A DNA stretch of 64,000 nucleotides from Bacteroidales bacterium UBA3653 (GTDB lineage: Bacteria > Bacteroidota > Bacteroidia > Bacteroidales > Paludibacteraceae). The position numbers and the translations under genes are program-made. The DNA lies in assembly GCA_002373505.1 (NCBI GenBank), contig DFKE01000012.1:124001-188000 (forward strand). Reading direction: 5' to 3'. Of this stretch, positions 33,954 to 40,888 are shown piece after piece (positions within the stretch are counted from its first letter, which is position 1; each line of letters starts with the position of its first letter). Under the pieces are notes generated by a model. The model was not told the DNA's origin and searched no databases. It saw only the letters and a program-made list of their open reading frames with translations.

Positions 33954-36497
33954 ATGAGAAAAACAATCACTTTTAGCCGCTTGGCAGCACTCCTGCTAAC
34001 GGCAATGCTGACCCTCCCGCTGCAAACCTTTGCGGAAGACATTCAGCTCAACTTGAAAAAAGGAGAAATCTACAATGGTGAATGGGCCACAAGAACCTTC
34101 AAGGGACCGAATGCAAGGCCTTTCCTGCAATCTGGCAATGTTGACATTTTTCCGGTAGATTTGGGAATTGATGAGTTTAGCCACAACCAGTATAAGATGG
34201 GACCTATCTACTGTATTATGAGTGACGGTACCTCTGTTATCAAGATTCAGCCAGAGACGAAGTATGATGAATGGGGAAATACAACAGGCTCAGAAGTTCA
34301 CACCATTACCGTAAATGTTAGTGGAAATTATGTAACAGCAGCCGCTGCTTCTGATAATGTATCTGCCTCTTCTTATGAGCCGGATCCTGCAGTATTGCAT
34401 GACCTCACCCTTGCTCCGGGTGCCTCTGCATATAATTGGATGAAATTAGTCTATGTATGGGATTGCGGATTTGCATATTCGCATGCACCGGAGAACTTTA
34501 TGCGTGAATGGATGGAAGTACCGGAAGAGTGCGTTACGATTACCTCCAGCAATTCGAGCATAGTAGAAGTTTCAAACGGTCAGTTCATCGCTCGTGGAAC
34601 AGATGGTCAGTCTGCAACAATTACCATGAGTTGTGCTCCGAGTGGAGAATACCTCGATGTCCCCACTGGAAGCGTATCGTTTACGGTGAACATTGATGGC
34701 AGTGCAGCCGTAGGAAAGGAAGATATCGACATGTATTTCCAGGATTATGACAATAGCACGTATCAAAACGTTCGCATCTCCGAGTTTGAGATGATTATGG
34801 ATGAGACGGGTTATTACGAATCGCATACCATTGAGTTCTTCTGGTCGTTACCGGGTGTACCTAATGTTACCTTCGCTTCCAGTGACGATGAATCGTTGGA
34901 GGTTTATGCAGATCAAGATGCTGATAACGACAGGTATTTAGTAAGTTTCTATCCACATAGTTATGGACATTTCACCGTTACCGCTACTTTTGCTGGAGAC
35001 GCGCAGTACAATCAGGCTACCGCTACGCTGGACGTATATGTAATTAATAGCAGATACTCTTTCGCTAAAGACTTGGTTTTCAAAGAGCAATCGGATCCTT
35101 CTTCCCCTTACAATCAGTACGATGTGATAGTTGATCATTTAGAAATGACGGAAGGAGAAACTGTCAAGCTGCCTGAATTATGTCATAGATACGAGCGGTA
35201 CCCTGCTTCTCATACCCTCTTCCCATCGCAGAGCACTGCCCGTGGTCACTTCGTTGCCCCATGGGCTGATCCTTCATGTCAGGATGTAGGATGTGCAGTA
35301 GATGCCGAGCATATCACAGCCGTTGCAGCAGGTAGAGATACGTTGGTAGTGAAATATCACTTCTACAGCGACGAACCTTTGGAGACCGTTAAGTTGCCTA
35401 TCCGCATTTTGCCGTTGGTTCAACCGATAGCTAATAACACAGAGACCTCGTTTGATTTCGGTTATACTAATCCGGGGGCTAATGCAGAGTTGATTTTCCA
35501 AACTACAGCTAACGACAAGGTCAATGATGGCAAATTGGAAATCTCCACTACTCTGAATCCGTCGCAAGTAGAAACATTTATTGACCGCAATGCGGCCGGA
35601 ACCCAAGCATGGTTGGATAACTTGCAGGGTGCACTGACCCTCAATTTGCCTGCCGGTCAAGGCACACTCTCCATTGAGTGCTACGCAGATCCCGGTGTAG
35701 AGTTCAAGTTGAAGATCCGTGGAAAAGCGGCTGTTACCATCGCGCAAACCAGTATGGGTACTGCTAAAGTGAACTTTGATTTGGAAGAACCGACAGCAGT
35801 CATCATCTATCTGACCGGTGCAGGCGGTTATAGTCCTGCGCCAAAACGCGCTCCGGCAGCAAAAGCTGAAAGTGCAAAAGGATATATCAAGTCTATCTCT
35901 ATTGCTCCGAGAGCAGATATCGCAGCTAAACAAGACCCCGACAACGCAGGTGTTTACTACTCTACCTTCTTTGACAGTTCGAGAAAGTTCACACTCCCTG
36001 CCGGAACAGAGGCATACGTGGCTACTATCAGCGGTGAGGACATGATTATGAATAAGGTAGTTAACGGCGGTGAAGTGCTTCCGGCTAACACGCCTGTAAT
36101 CCTCAAGTCCAACGTTGCTTCCTTATCGCTCACTCCGACCGATGCTGCTGCTGTTACGATTAGTGCAGAAAACGCCCTCCACGGTGTAGATGAAGCAACA
36201 GCCGCTCCGGCTAACTGTTACGTACTCTCCGGTCACTCGACGGATAACAGCGTGACGGGCGTAGGCTTCTATCAGTTCTCCGGCACGCTTGCTGCGCACA
36301 AGGCATATATCACCGTCAGCGGTGGAGCCGCTTATGCACCGCGCAAACTCCGCTTCGTATTCAACGGAGAGCAACAAGCTACAGGCGTTGACAATGCTGC
36401 TGATGGTATCATGAGCGAGAAACGAATTGAGAACGGTCAGCTCGTTATCATCAAGAACGGCGTGCGTTACAACGCGCAAGGTCAGATTGTAAAATAA
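33954..36497 (+). CDS. Large secreted surface protein with conserved C-terminal tail
   Basis: 847 residues. Signal peptide to about residue 27 (LQTFAED). Several Ig-like or Big_2-like beta domains follow (SSNSSIVEVSNGQFIARGTDGQSATI; FTVTATFAGDAQYNQATATLDVYV). Near the C-terminus is a domain typical of Bacteroidales secreted proteins (YYSTFFDSSRKFTLPAGTEAY...NTPVILKS). The last 24 residues, RIENGQLVIIKNGVRYNAQG followed by QIVK, parallel the tail of the giant protein at 2-6067 and may be a sorting or anchoring signal. No enzyme signature is seen. Composition is less GC-rich than the neighbours. A 45-residue peptide gene follows after 20 bases. Confidence 0.85.
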   Translation: MRKTITFSRLAALLLTAMLTLPLQTFAEDIQLNLKKGEIYNGEWATRTFKGPNARPFLQSGNVDIFPVDLGIDEFSHNQYKMGPIYCIMSDGTSVIKIQPETKYDEWGNTTGSEVHTITVNVSGNYVTAAAASDNVSASSYEPDPAVLHDLTLAPGASAYNWMKLVYVWDCGFAYSHAPENFMREWMEVPEECVTITSSNSSIVEVSNGQFIARGTDGQSATITMSCAPSGEYLDVPTGSVSFTVNIDGSAAVGKEDIDMYFQDYDNSTYQNVRISEFEMIMDETGYYESHTIEFFWSLPGVPNVTFASSDDESLEVYADQDADNDRYLVSFYPHSYGHFTVTATFAGDAQYNQATATLDVYVINSRYSFAKDLVFKEQSDPSSPYNQYDVIVDHLEMTEGETVKLPELCHRYERYPASHTLFPSQSTARGHFVAPWADPSCQDVGCAVDAEHITAVAAGRDTLVVKYHFYSDEPLETVKLPIRILPLVQPIANNTETSFDFGYTNPGANAELIFQTTANDKVNDGKLEISTTLNPSQVETFIDRNAAGTQAWLDNLQGALTLNLPAGQGTLSIECYADPGVEFKLKIRGKAAVTIAQTSMGTAKVNFDLEEPTAVIIYLTGAGGYSPAPKRAPAAKAESAKGYIKSISIAPRADIAAKQDPDNAGVYYSTFFDSSRKFTLPAGTEAYVATISGEDMIMNKVVNGGEVLPANTPVILKSNVASLSLTPTDAAAVTISAENALHGVDEATAAPANCYVLSGHSTDNSVTGVGFYQFSGTLAAHKAYITVSGGAAYAPRKLRFVFNGEQQATGVDNAADGIMSEKRIENGQLVIIKNGVRYNAQGQIVK

Positions 36498-36517
36498 TTA
36501 ATCAGGAGGACAAAACT

Positions 36518-36655
36518 ATGACTAAAAAATTCTATAATCAACCCGAAGTCAATGTAGCGCAAATCAATACAATGTCTATGATCTGCGTAAGTGGAACTGG
36601 TCCGGGAAGCGGAGCGAACAAACTCAACAACCTTCCAACCACAGAGCAGTGGTGA
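36518..36655 (+). CDS. Small 45-residue peptide gene
   Basis: ATG at 36518, stop TGA at 36653-36655. It is preceded by AGGAGGA at 36504-36510, a strong Shine-Dalgarno site in a genome that rarely shows one. The peptide starts MTKKFYNQPEVNVAQINTMS, then MICVSGTGPGSG, and ends in TTEQW. A short basic start, a Y-x-x-P-E-x-x-V segment, a Met/Ile/Cys patch and a Gly/Ser-rich tail resemble very small Bacteroidales proteins found behind secreted-protein genes. No known family is assigned. It lies 20 bases after the secreted protein and just before a terminator, so cotranscription is likely. Confidence 0.7.
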   Translation: MTKKFYNQPEVNVAQINTMSMICVSGTGPGSGANKLNNLPTTEQW

Positions 36656-36724
36656 GAAACTGCCAAACCACAGGAAAAGTACTCACTTTTTACCGGTGGT
36701 AATACCAATCAACGTTAATCGGAG

Positions 36725-36755
36725 GCCGTCTCGCGTGAGCGAGGCGGTTTCTTTG
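36725..36755 (+). terminator. Terminator after the secreted-protein operon
   Basis: Inverted arms GCCGTCTCGC (36725-36734) and GCGAGGCGGT (36739-36748) with loop GTGA, then TTCTTTGTT. Confidence 0.75.
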
Positions 36756-36862
36756 TTCACTAAACGCACAAAGTATATGGTTTTGGCTTACGGAACGGTA
36801 GTTTCTCCGTTTTTCTGGCAAAATCATTACTAATAGGTATTGCATATGTCGAAAAAAAGCAG

Positions 36863-36871
36863 TACCTTTGC
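36863..36871 (+). promoter_or_regulatory. Promoter -7 element upstream of feoB
   Basis: TACCTTTGC in the recurrent AAAAAAGCAGTAC-TTTGCACC context, about 130 bases before feoB. Confidence 0.75.
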
Positions 36872-36970
36872 ACCGAATTTTGAGTATTTTGCGTCTGAGA
36901 TTTGAACATTTTGTATAAATAATTTGAGCATTATGGAGTTCAAAAGAAAACAATCCGCAAAATTTTTAAA

Positions 36971-37005
36971 CTGAATCCTGAACACTGAACACTGAATACT
37001 GAATG
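36971..37005. repeat. Heptamer array CTGAACA x5, providing the feoB start codon
   Basis: CTGAATC, CTGAACA, CTGAACA, CTGAATA and CTGAATG in exact 7-bp register. The ATG of the last unit is the feoB start. Confidence 0.95.
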
Positions 37006-38676
37006 ACCAAAATCGCTGTCATAGGACTTCCTTCAAGCGGCAAGTCGTCGCTCTCCCAGGCCTTGCAAAACATGGCGGACCGGGGGAAGAAAAAGATGCA
37101 GTTCGTAGAGGTACATAACCCCGACGAGTTGCACGGGCATGCTTTTGACGTCGTGCTGCAAATCGTTGATTCTACGCGGCTTGAGGAGTCGCTCCTCCTT
37201 ACGCCGCATATTATTGACGAGCAGGAGAAGATCGTAATCGCTATCGGGCGGTATGACCTCTTGCTGGCTACCGACCACTCGCTCGATATTCCTAAACTGC
37301 AACAGCTCATAGGTGTGCCTACCTGCCGCCTCTCGGTGCGCAAGAACTATGGGTTGGACGAGTGTCTGGCGATCCTCTCGGAGGTGGCGGCAAAGCCGGT
37401 TTCTACCGCGCACCCGATTTACCACTTGCGTGACCAGGGAGACGAGGATACATATATAGCCTATGTGCATGGTGTGCTCACGCAGACACTCACCCACGCC
37501 AAGGACGACGCCTATCAGACACGGCTCGAGAAGATAGACAAAGTGCTCACCAACCCATGGCTCGGATTCCCTATCATGATGGCGGTGCTCTATTTCGTCT
37601 TCTGGTGTACCTTCACCCTCGGTGCTTATCCGCAGGACTGGATTGCCGCAGGCATTGATTGGCTCTGCAATATAGCCCATGACCATATGGCGGACGGATG
37701 GCTGTCCGGACTCCTCATCGACGGAGTGCTCCAGGGAGTGGGGGCGGTACTCGCTTTCCTGCCGAATATCATTATCCTCTTCTTCTTTATCTCTCTTATG
37801 GAGGACAGCGGATATATGGCGCGTGAGGCGTATATCATGGATGCGGTCATGCACCGCATAGGGCTCCACGGACGCAGTTTCATCCCTATGCTGATGGGAT
37901 TCGGTTGCAACGTACCGGCTATCATGGCTGCGAAAGATATACAGAATCCCAAGGACCGGGTGCTTACGATGCTCATGGTGCCTTTCATGTCCTGCTCCGC
38001 ACGCCTGCCGGTCTATATGCTCTTTGTTGACACGTTCTTCCCGAGATACAAGGCACTCGTCATGATCTCGCTTTATGCGATAGGAGTGTGCCTCTCGGTT
38101 CTTTTCGCGCTCCTGATGAAACATACCAGGTGGTTCAGACAAGAAGCGGATGATACAGTCAACGAGTTGCCAGAGTTCAAACTCCCCAAACTACGTATAG
38201 CGGCTGCTCATATATGGGAGAAGGTGGCGGATTACCTCCAGAAGATATGTACCGTGATCATTTGGGCGTCTATTATCATTTGGGCGCTGGAATATTTCCC
38301 GAGCCAGGATATCAACGATCTGGAGAACTCCTATCTGGCTGCTATAGGCAAAGCTATCTCGCCTGTATTGGCTCCTTTGGGATTCGATTGGAAGATGTCC
38401 GTCTGCCTTCTTACAGGACTGCCGGCTAAGGAAGCGATCGTCTCCACGCTCGCCATCCTGTATGGCGGAGATATATCTGCTGCGGGATTCACACCTCTTA
38501 CGGCATTTTCTTTCCTCCTTTTTGTGCTGCTTTATTTCCCTTGTGTGGCTACTATCTTTACGCTCAGGAGAGAAGCAGGACGGGGATGGGCTTGGTTCAC
38601 CGTCTTCCACTCCCTCGCCCTCGCTTGGCTCGTCTCCTTCCTCGTCTATCAAATAGGATCTCTACTAGTGCCCTAG
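37003..38676 (+). CDS. feoB: FeoB-type ferrous iron transporter with reduced G domain
   Basis: 557 residues against about 700-830 usually. The membrane part is complete: FGCNVPAIMAAKD and TGLPAKEAIVSTLAILYGG are the two Gate/core motifs, with about eight to ten helices, and MVPFMSCSARLPVY carries the conserved cysteine. The N-terminal G domain keeps G1 (GLPSSGKSS, residues 8-16) and the VDSTRLEESLLLT segment, but the region between them, which normally holds switch I and the DxxG motif, is cut to about 35 residues, and the NxxD base-recognition motif reads GRYD. GTP hydrolysis is probably impaired. No feoA is adjacent. A heptamer array supplies its start and a CTAG array its stop. Confidence 0.88.
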   Translation: MTKIAVIGLPSSGKSSLSQALQNMADRGKKKMQFVEVHNPDELHGHAFDVVLQIVDSTRLEESLLLTPHIIDEQEKIVIAIGRYDLLLATDHSLDIPKLQQLIGVPTCRLSVRKNYGLDECLAILSEVAAKPVSTAHPIYHLRDQGDEDTYIAYVHGVLTQTLTHAKDDAYQTRLEKIDKVLTNPWLGFPIMMAVLYFVFWCTFTLGAYPQDWIAAGIDWLCNIAHDHMADGWLSGLLIDGVLQGVGAVLAFLPNIIILFFFISLMEDSGYMAREAYIMDAVMHRIGLHGRSFIPMLMGFGCNVPAIMAAKDIQNPKDRVLTMLMVPFMSCSARLPVYMLFVDTFFPRYKALVMISLYAIGVCLSVLFALLMKHTRWFRQEADDTVNELPEFKLPKLRIAAAHIWEKVADYLQKICTVIIWASIIIWALEYFPSQDINDLENSYLAAIGKAISPVLAPLGFDWKMSVCLLTGLPAKEAIVSTLAILYGGDISAAGFTPLTAFSFLLFVLLYFPCVATIFTLRREAGRGWAWFTVFHSLALAWLVSFLVYQIGSLLVP

Positions 38677-38708
38677 TACCCTAGGACCCTAGTATCCTAG
38701 TACCCTAG
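38665..38708. repeat. Octamer CTAG array at end of feoB
   Basis: Six CTAG at 38665, 38673, 38681, 38689, 38697 and 38705 in exact 8-bp register with tetramers TGCC, TACC, GACC, TATC and TACC. The second CTAG supplies the feoB stop TAG (38674-38676). Confidence 0.95.
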
Positions 38709-38726
38709 AAAAAAAACTATACAATT

Positions 38727-39110
38727 ATGAAAAAATATCTCTTAATCATCATCTGTTCTGTATTCTGTACTCTGTCAGTGAGCGCAGCGAACGGTCCGTC
38801 AGCAAAGCGGTCTAACCGCCAGACGGTTGTTCTTTCCTGCAACATCCATTGCCAGGGCTGTATCGACAAGATCATGAAGAATATTGCTTTCGAGAAAGGC
38901 GTGAAAGACATCGCCTGTGATCTTGATACCAAGACGGTCACGGTCACGTACGACGCTAACAAAACGGACGTGCCGGCGCTTCTCGAAGCATTCAAGAAGA
39001 TCAACAAACCCGCTACGGTAAAAGAAACGGAGCAGAAACAGAAAGAAACAGCGGCCGGAAAGCCGGAAACTGTCACAGACGCTGACTCAGGCGCTTCTAT
39101 TCCTTATTGA
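38727..39110 (+). CDS. Secreted heavy-metal-associated (HMA) domain protein
   Basis: 127 residues. Signal peptide to about residue 20 (LSVSAA), encoded in part by TCTGTAY heptamers (38757-38777). An HMA fold follows at about 32-100 with the metal-binding loop NIHCQGCIDKI (HCxGC instead of MxCxxC), KGVKDIACDLDTKTVTVTYD and a second helix. The tail is rich in Glu, Lys and Gln. It probably binds a soft or transition metal in the periplasm; its place right after feoB suggests a metal-handling pair. The NGPSAKRSNR stretch before the domain is encoded by a CTGTCAGC-type repeat. Confidence 0.82.
   Translation: MKKYLLIIICSVFCTLSVSAANGPSAKRSNRQTVVLSCNIHCQGCIDKIMKNIAFEKGVKDIACDLDTKTVTVTYDANKTDVPALLEAFKKINKPATVKETEQKQKETAAGKPETVTDADSGASIPY
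38757..38813. repeat. TCTGTAT heptamers plus CTGTCAGC module in HMA gene
   Basis: TCTGTAT, TCTGTAC and TCTGTCA in 7-bp register (38757-38777) run into a GTCCGTCAGCAAAGCGGTCT module (about 38794-38813). Confidence 0.8.
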
Positions 39111-39180
39111 GAATGCGTGCGCTCCCGCACACGCGCGCACACACACACAAGCATGCACTCCCATGCGCAACCGCGCACAA

Positions 39181-39214
39181 ACAAAACAGACGTCCTTTCG
39201 GGCGTCTGTTTTGT
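39181..39214. terminator. Bidirectional terminator between HMA gene and gapA
   Basis: Inverted arms ACAAAACAGACG (39181-39192) and CGTCTGTTTTGT (39203-39214), extended inward by CC/GG. It lies between convergent genes. Confidence 0.9.
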
Positions 39215-39253
39215 ATCTCTGATATCCGGGGGGTGACCCCTCGGAATCCAAGA

Positions 39254-40321
39254 TTAGTGGAGCTCAGCGAGGTATTTGATAGTACGTACCATCTGGCTGG
39301 TGTAGCTGTTCTCGTTGTCGTACCAGCTTACAACCTGTACCTGATAGGTGTCCTCGTCGATCTTGGCAACCATGGTCTGGGTAGCATCGAAGAGAGAACC
39401 GAACTTCATACCGATTACATCGCTCGATACGATCTCATCCTCGGTGTAACCGAAGGACTCGGTCTGGGCAGCCTTCATAGCGGCATTGATACCCTCTTTG
39501 GTGATGTCTTTACCCTTAACAACGGCTACCAGAATAGTGGTAGAACCGGTAGGAGTCGGTACGCGCTGTGCGGAACCGATCAGTTTGCCGTTCAGCTCAG
39601 GAATAACGAGACCGATAGCCTTAGCTGCACCGGTGCTGTTCGGAACGATGTTCTGCGCACCCGCACGACTACGACGGAGGTCACCCTTGCGTTGCGGACC
39701 GTCGAGAATCATCTGGTCGCCGGTGTAAGCGTGAATGGTGCTCATAATACCGCTCTGGATAGGAGCGTATTTGTGAAGCGCTGCTGCCATAGGAGCCAAG
39801 CAGTTGGTCGTACAAGAAGCTGCGGAGATAATTTTGTCTGCCGGAGTCAGAGTCTTGTGGTTTACGTTGTAAACGATGGTAGGAAGGTCGTTACCTGCAG
39901 GAGCAGAGATAACTACTTTCTTTGCGCCGGCCTGGATATGAGCCTCTGCTTTAGCTTTGGAGGTATAGAATCCGGTGCACTCGAGTACTACATCGATGCC
40001 CAGCTCGCCCCAAGGCAGCTCAGCTGCGTTCGGCTTAGCGTAGATAGTGATCTCCTTGCCGTCAACAGTGATCGAACCCGGAGTAACAACGGTCTTACCG
40101 TCCTCTGCGAGAACAGCATCCTTGTAACTTACAGTGTGCTTGCCCTCACCGAACTTACCTGCGAAACCGCCCTGAGCAGTGTCGTATTTCAGAAGGTGAG
40201 CCAACATTTTCGGGCTGGTCAAGTCGTTGATAGCGACTACCTCATAACCCTCTGCCTCGAACATCTGACGGAATGCCAGACGACCAATACGGCCGAAGCC
40301 GTTAATAGCTACTTTTGTCAT
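39254..40321 (-). CDS. gapA: Glyceraldehyde-3-phosphate dehydrogenase
   Basis: 355 residues. The NAD-binding start VAINGFGRIGRLAFR and the catalytic SAASCTTNCLAPM (active-site cysteine) are intact, as is the phosphate-site segment STGAAKAIGLVIPELNGKL. It oxidises glyceraldehyde-3-phosphate in glycolysis, and it is somewhat longer than the usual 335. A canonical promoter stands about 60 bases upstream. The gene is monocistronic between a promoter and a terminator. A 410-codon frame on the opposite strand is a shadow of its codon bias. Confidence 0.98.
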   Translation of the reverse strand: MTKVAINGFGRIGRLAFRQMFEAEGYEVVAINDLTSPKMLAHLLKYDTAQGGFAGKFGEGKHTVSYKDAVLAEDGKTVVTPGSITVDGKEITIYAKPNAAELPWGELGIDVVLECTGFYTSKAKAEAHIQAGAKKVVISAPAGNDLPTIVYNVNHKTLTPADKIISAASCTTNCLAPMAAALHKYAPIQSGIMSTIHAYTGDQMILDGPQRKGDLRRSRAGAQNIVPNSTGAAKAIGLVIPELNGKLIGSAQRVPTPTGSTTILVAVVKGKDITKEGINAAMKAAQTESFGYTEDEIVSSDVIGMKFGSLFDATQTMVAKIDEDTYQVQVVSWYDNENSYTSQMVRTIKYLAELH

Positions 40322-40383
40322 AGTTGTAGAATAATTTAAATTATTTGTGTATTAATTGTGTTAGCCTGTTTCGCTTTTGCTCT

Positions 40384-40416
40384 GCAAAAGTACTGCTTTT
40401 TTGTTGTTTGTGCAAA
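40384..40416 (-). promoter_or_regulatory. Promoter for gapA
   Basis: On the minus strand, TTTG at 40416-40413, 20 bases, then TACTTTTGC at 40392-40384. Confidence 0.92.
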
Positions 40417-40474
40417 TAAATCGTCCAAAAATCTTATTTTTGTTATTTCTGTTTGTCAAAAAGCCCCTTTGCGG

Positions 40475-40888
40475 CTACTTGCGACCGAAGTCTGCGGGGA
40501 TCTCGCCCCAAGCTTTGGTATCCCATTTATAGATGGGTGTTGTCCATGTGTTGTCGTGCAGCCACATCTCGGCTTTACGCACCATCAGAAACAGGTTCTG
40601 GTTGGATGCGTTCCATTCTATCTTTGTCTTGCAACGCTTCTGGCGGACCCATGCCAGCGCGGTCACGCTATCCGTATAGATCACCCAGTTCAAGTTGTAT
40701 TTCTTGATATACGCCAGACCGAGTACAAGCGCAAGAAACTCTCCGATGTTGTTCGTTCCTTGTACAAAAGGTCCCCGATGGAACACTTCCGTACCGGTAT
40801 CCGCGATAACCCCGCGGAACTCCATTACTCCGGGATTTCCGGAACAGGCAGCATCTACCGCCAACGCGGGTAATATAGGCTTACTCAT
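40475..40888 (-). CDS. rnhA: Ribonuclease HI-like protein
   Basis: 137 residues from the ATG at 40888 (MSKPILPALAVDAACSGNPG). The RNase H acidic residues are visible: D in AVDAACSGNPG, E in NNIGEFLALVLGL, D in IYTDSVTALAW. It degrades RNA in RNA-DNA hybrids. The C-terminal KWDTKAWGEIPADFGRK fits a Bacteroidota subgroup. The start overlaps the end of the 1212-aa protein gene by 8 bases, so it is translated from the same message. Confidence 0.9.
   Translation of the reverse strand: MSKPILPALAVDAACSGNPGVMEFRGVIADTGTEVFHRGPFVQGTNNIGEFLALVLGLAYIKKYNLNWVIYTDSVTALAWVRQKRCKTKIEWNASNQNLFLMVRKAEMWLHDNTWTTPIYKWDTKAWGEIPADFGRK

Larger units (their letters stand above)
36656..37002. other. Intergenic region before feoB
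   Basis: It contains the terminator, a promoter at 36863, a 13-codon open frame (36933-36974) that ends in the first unit of the heptamer array, and the CTGAACA array itself. No established gene was found. Confidence 0.7.

Noticed and set aside
36933..36974. 13-codon open frame as a feoB leader peptide
   Set aside because: Start and stop exist, but no ribosome site or attenuator structure was seen, and the stop belongs to the repeat array.
39107..40339. 410-codon open frame on the plus strand
   Set aside because: It is antisense to gapA over nearly its whole length, starts in low-complexity DNA, and shows no family features; it is a codon-bias shadow.
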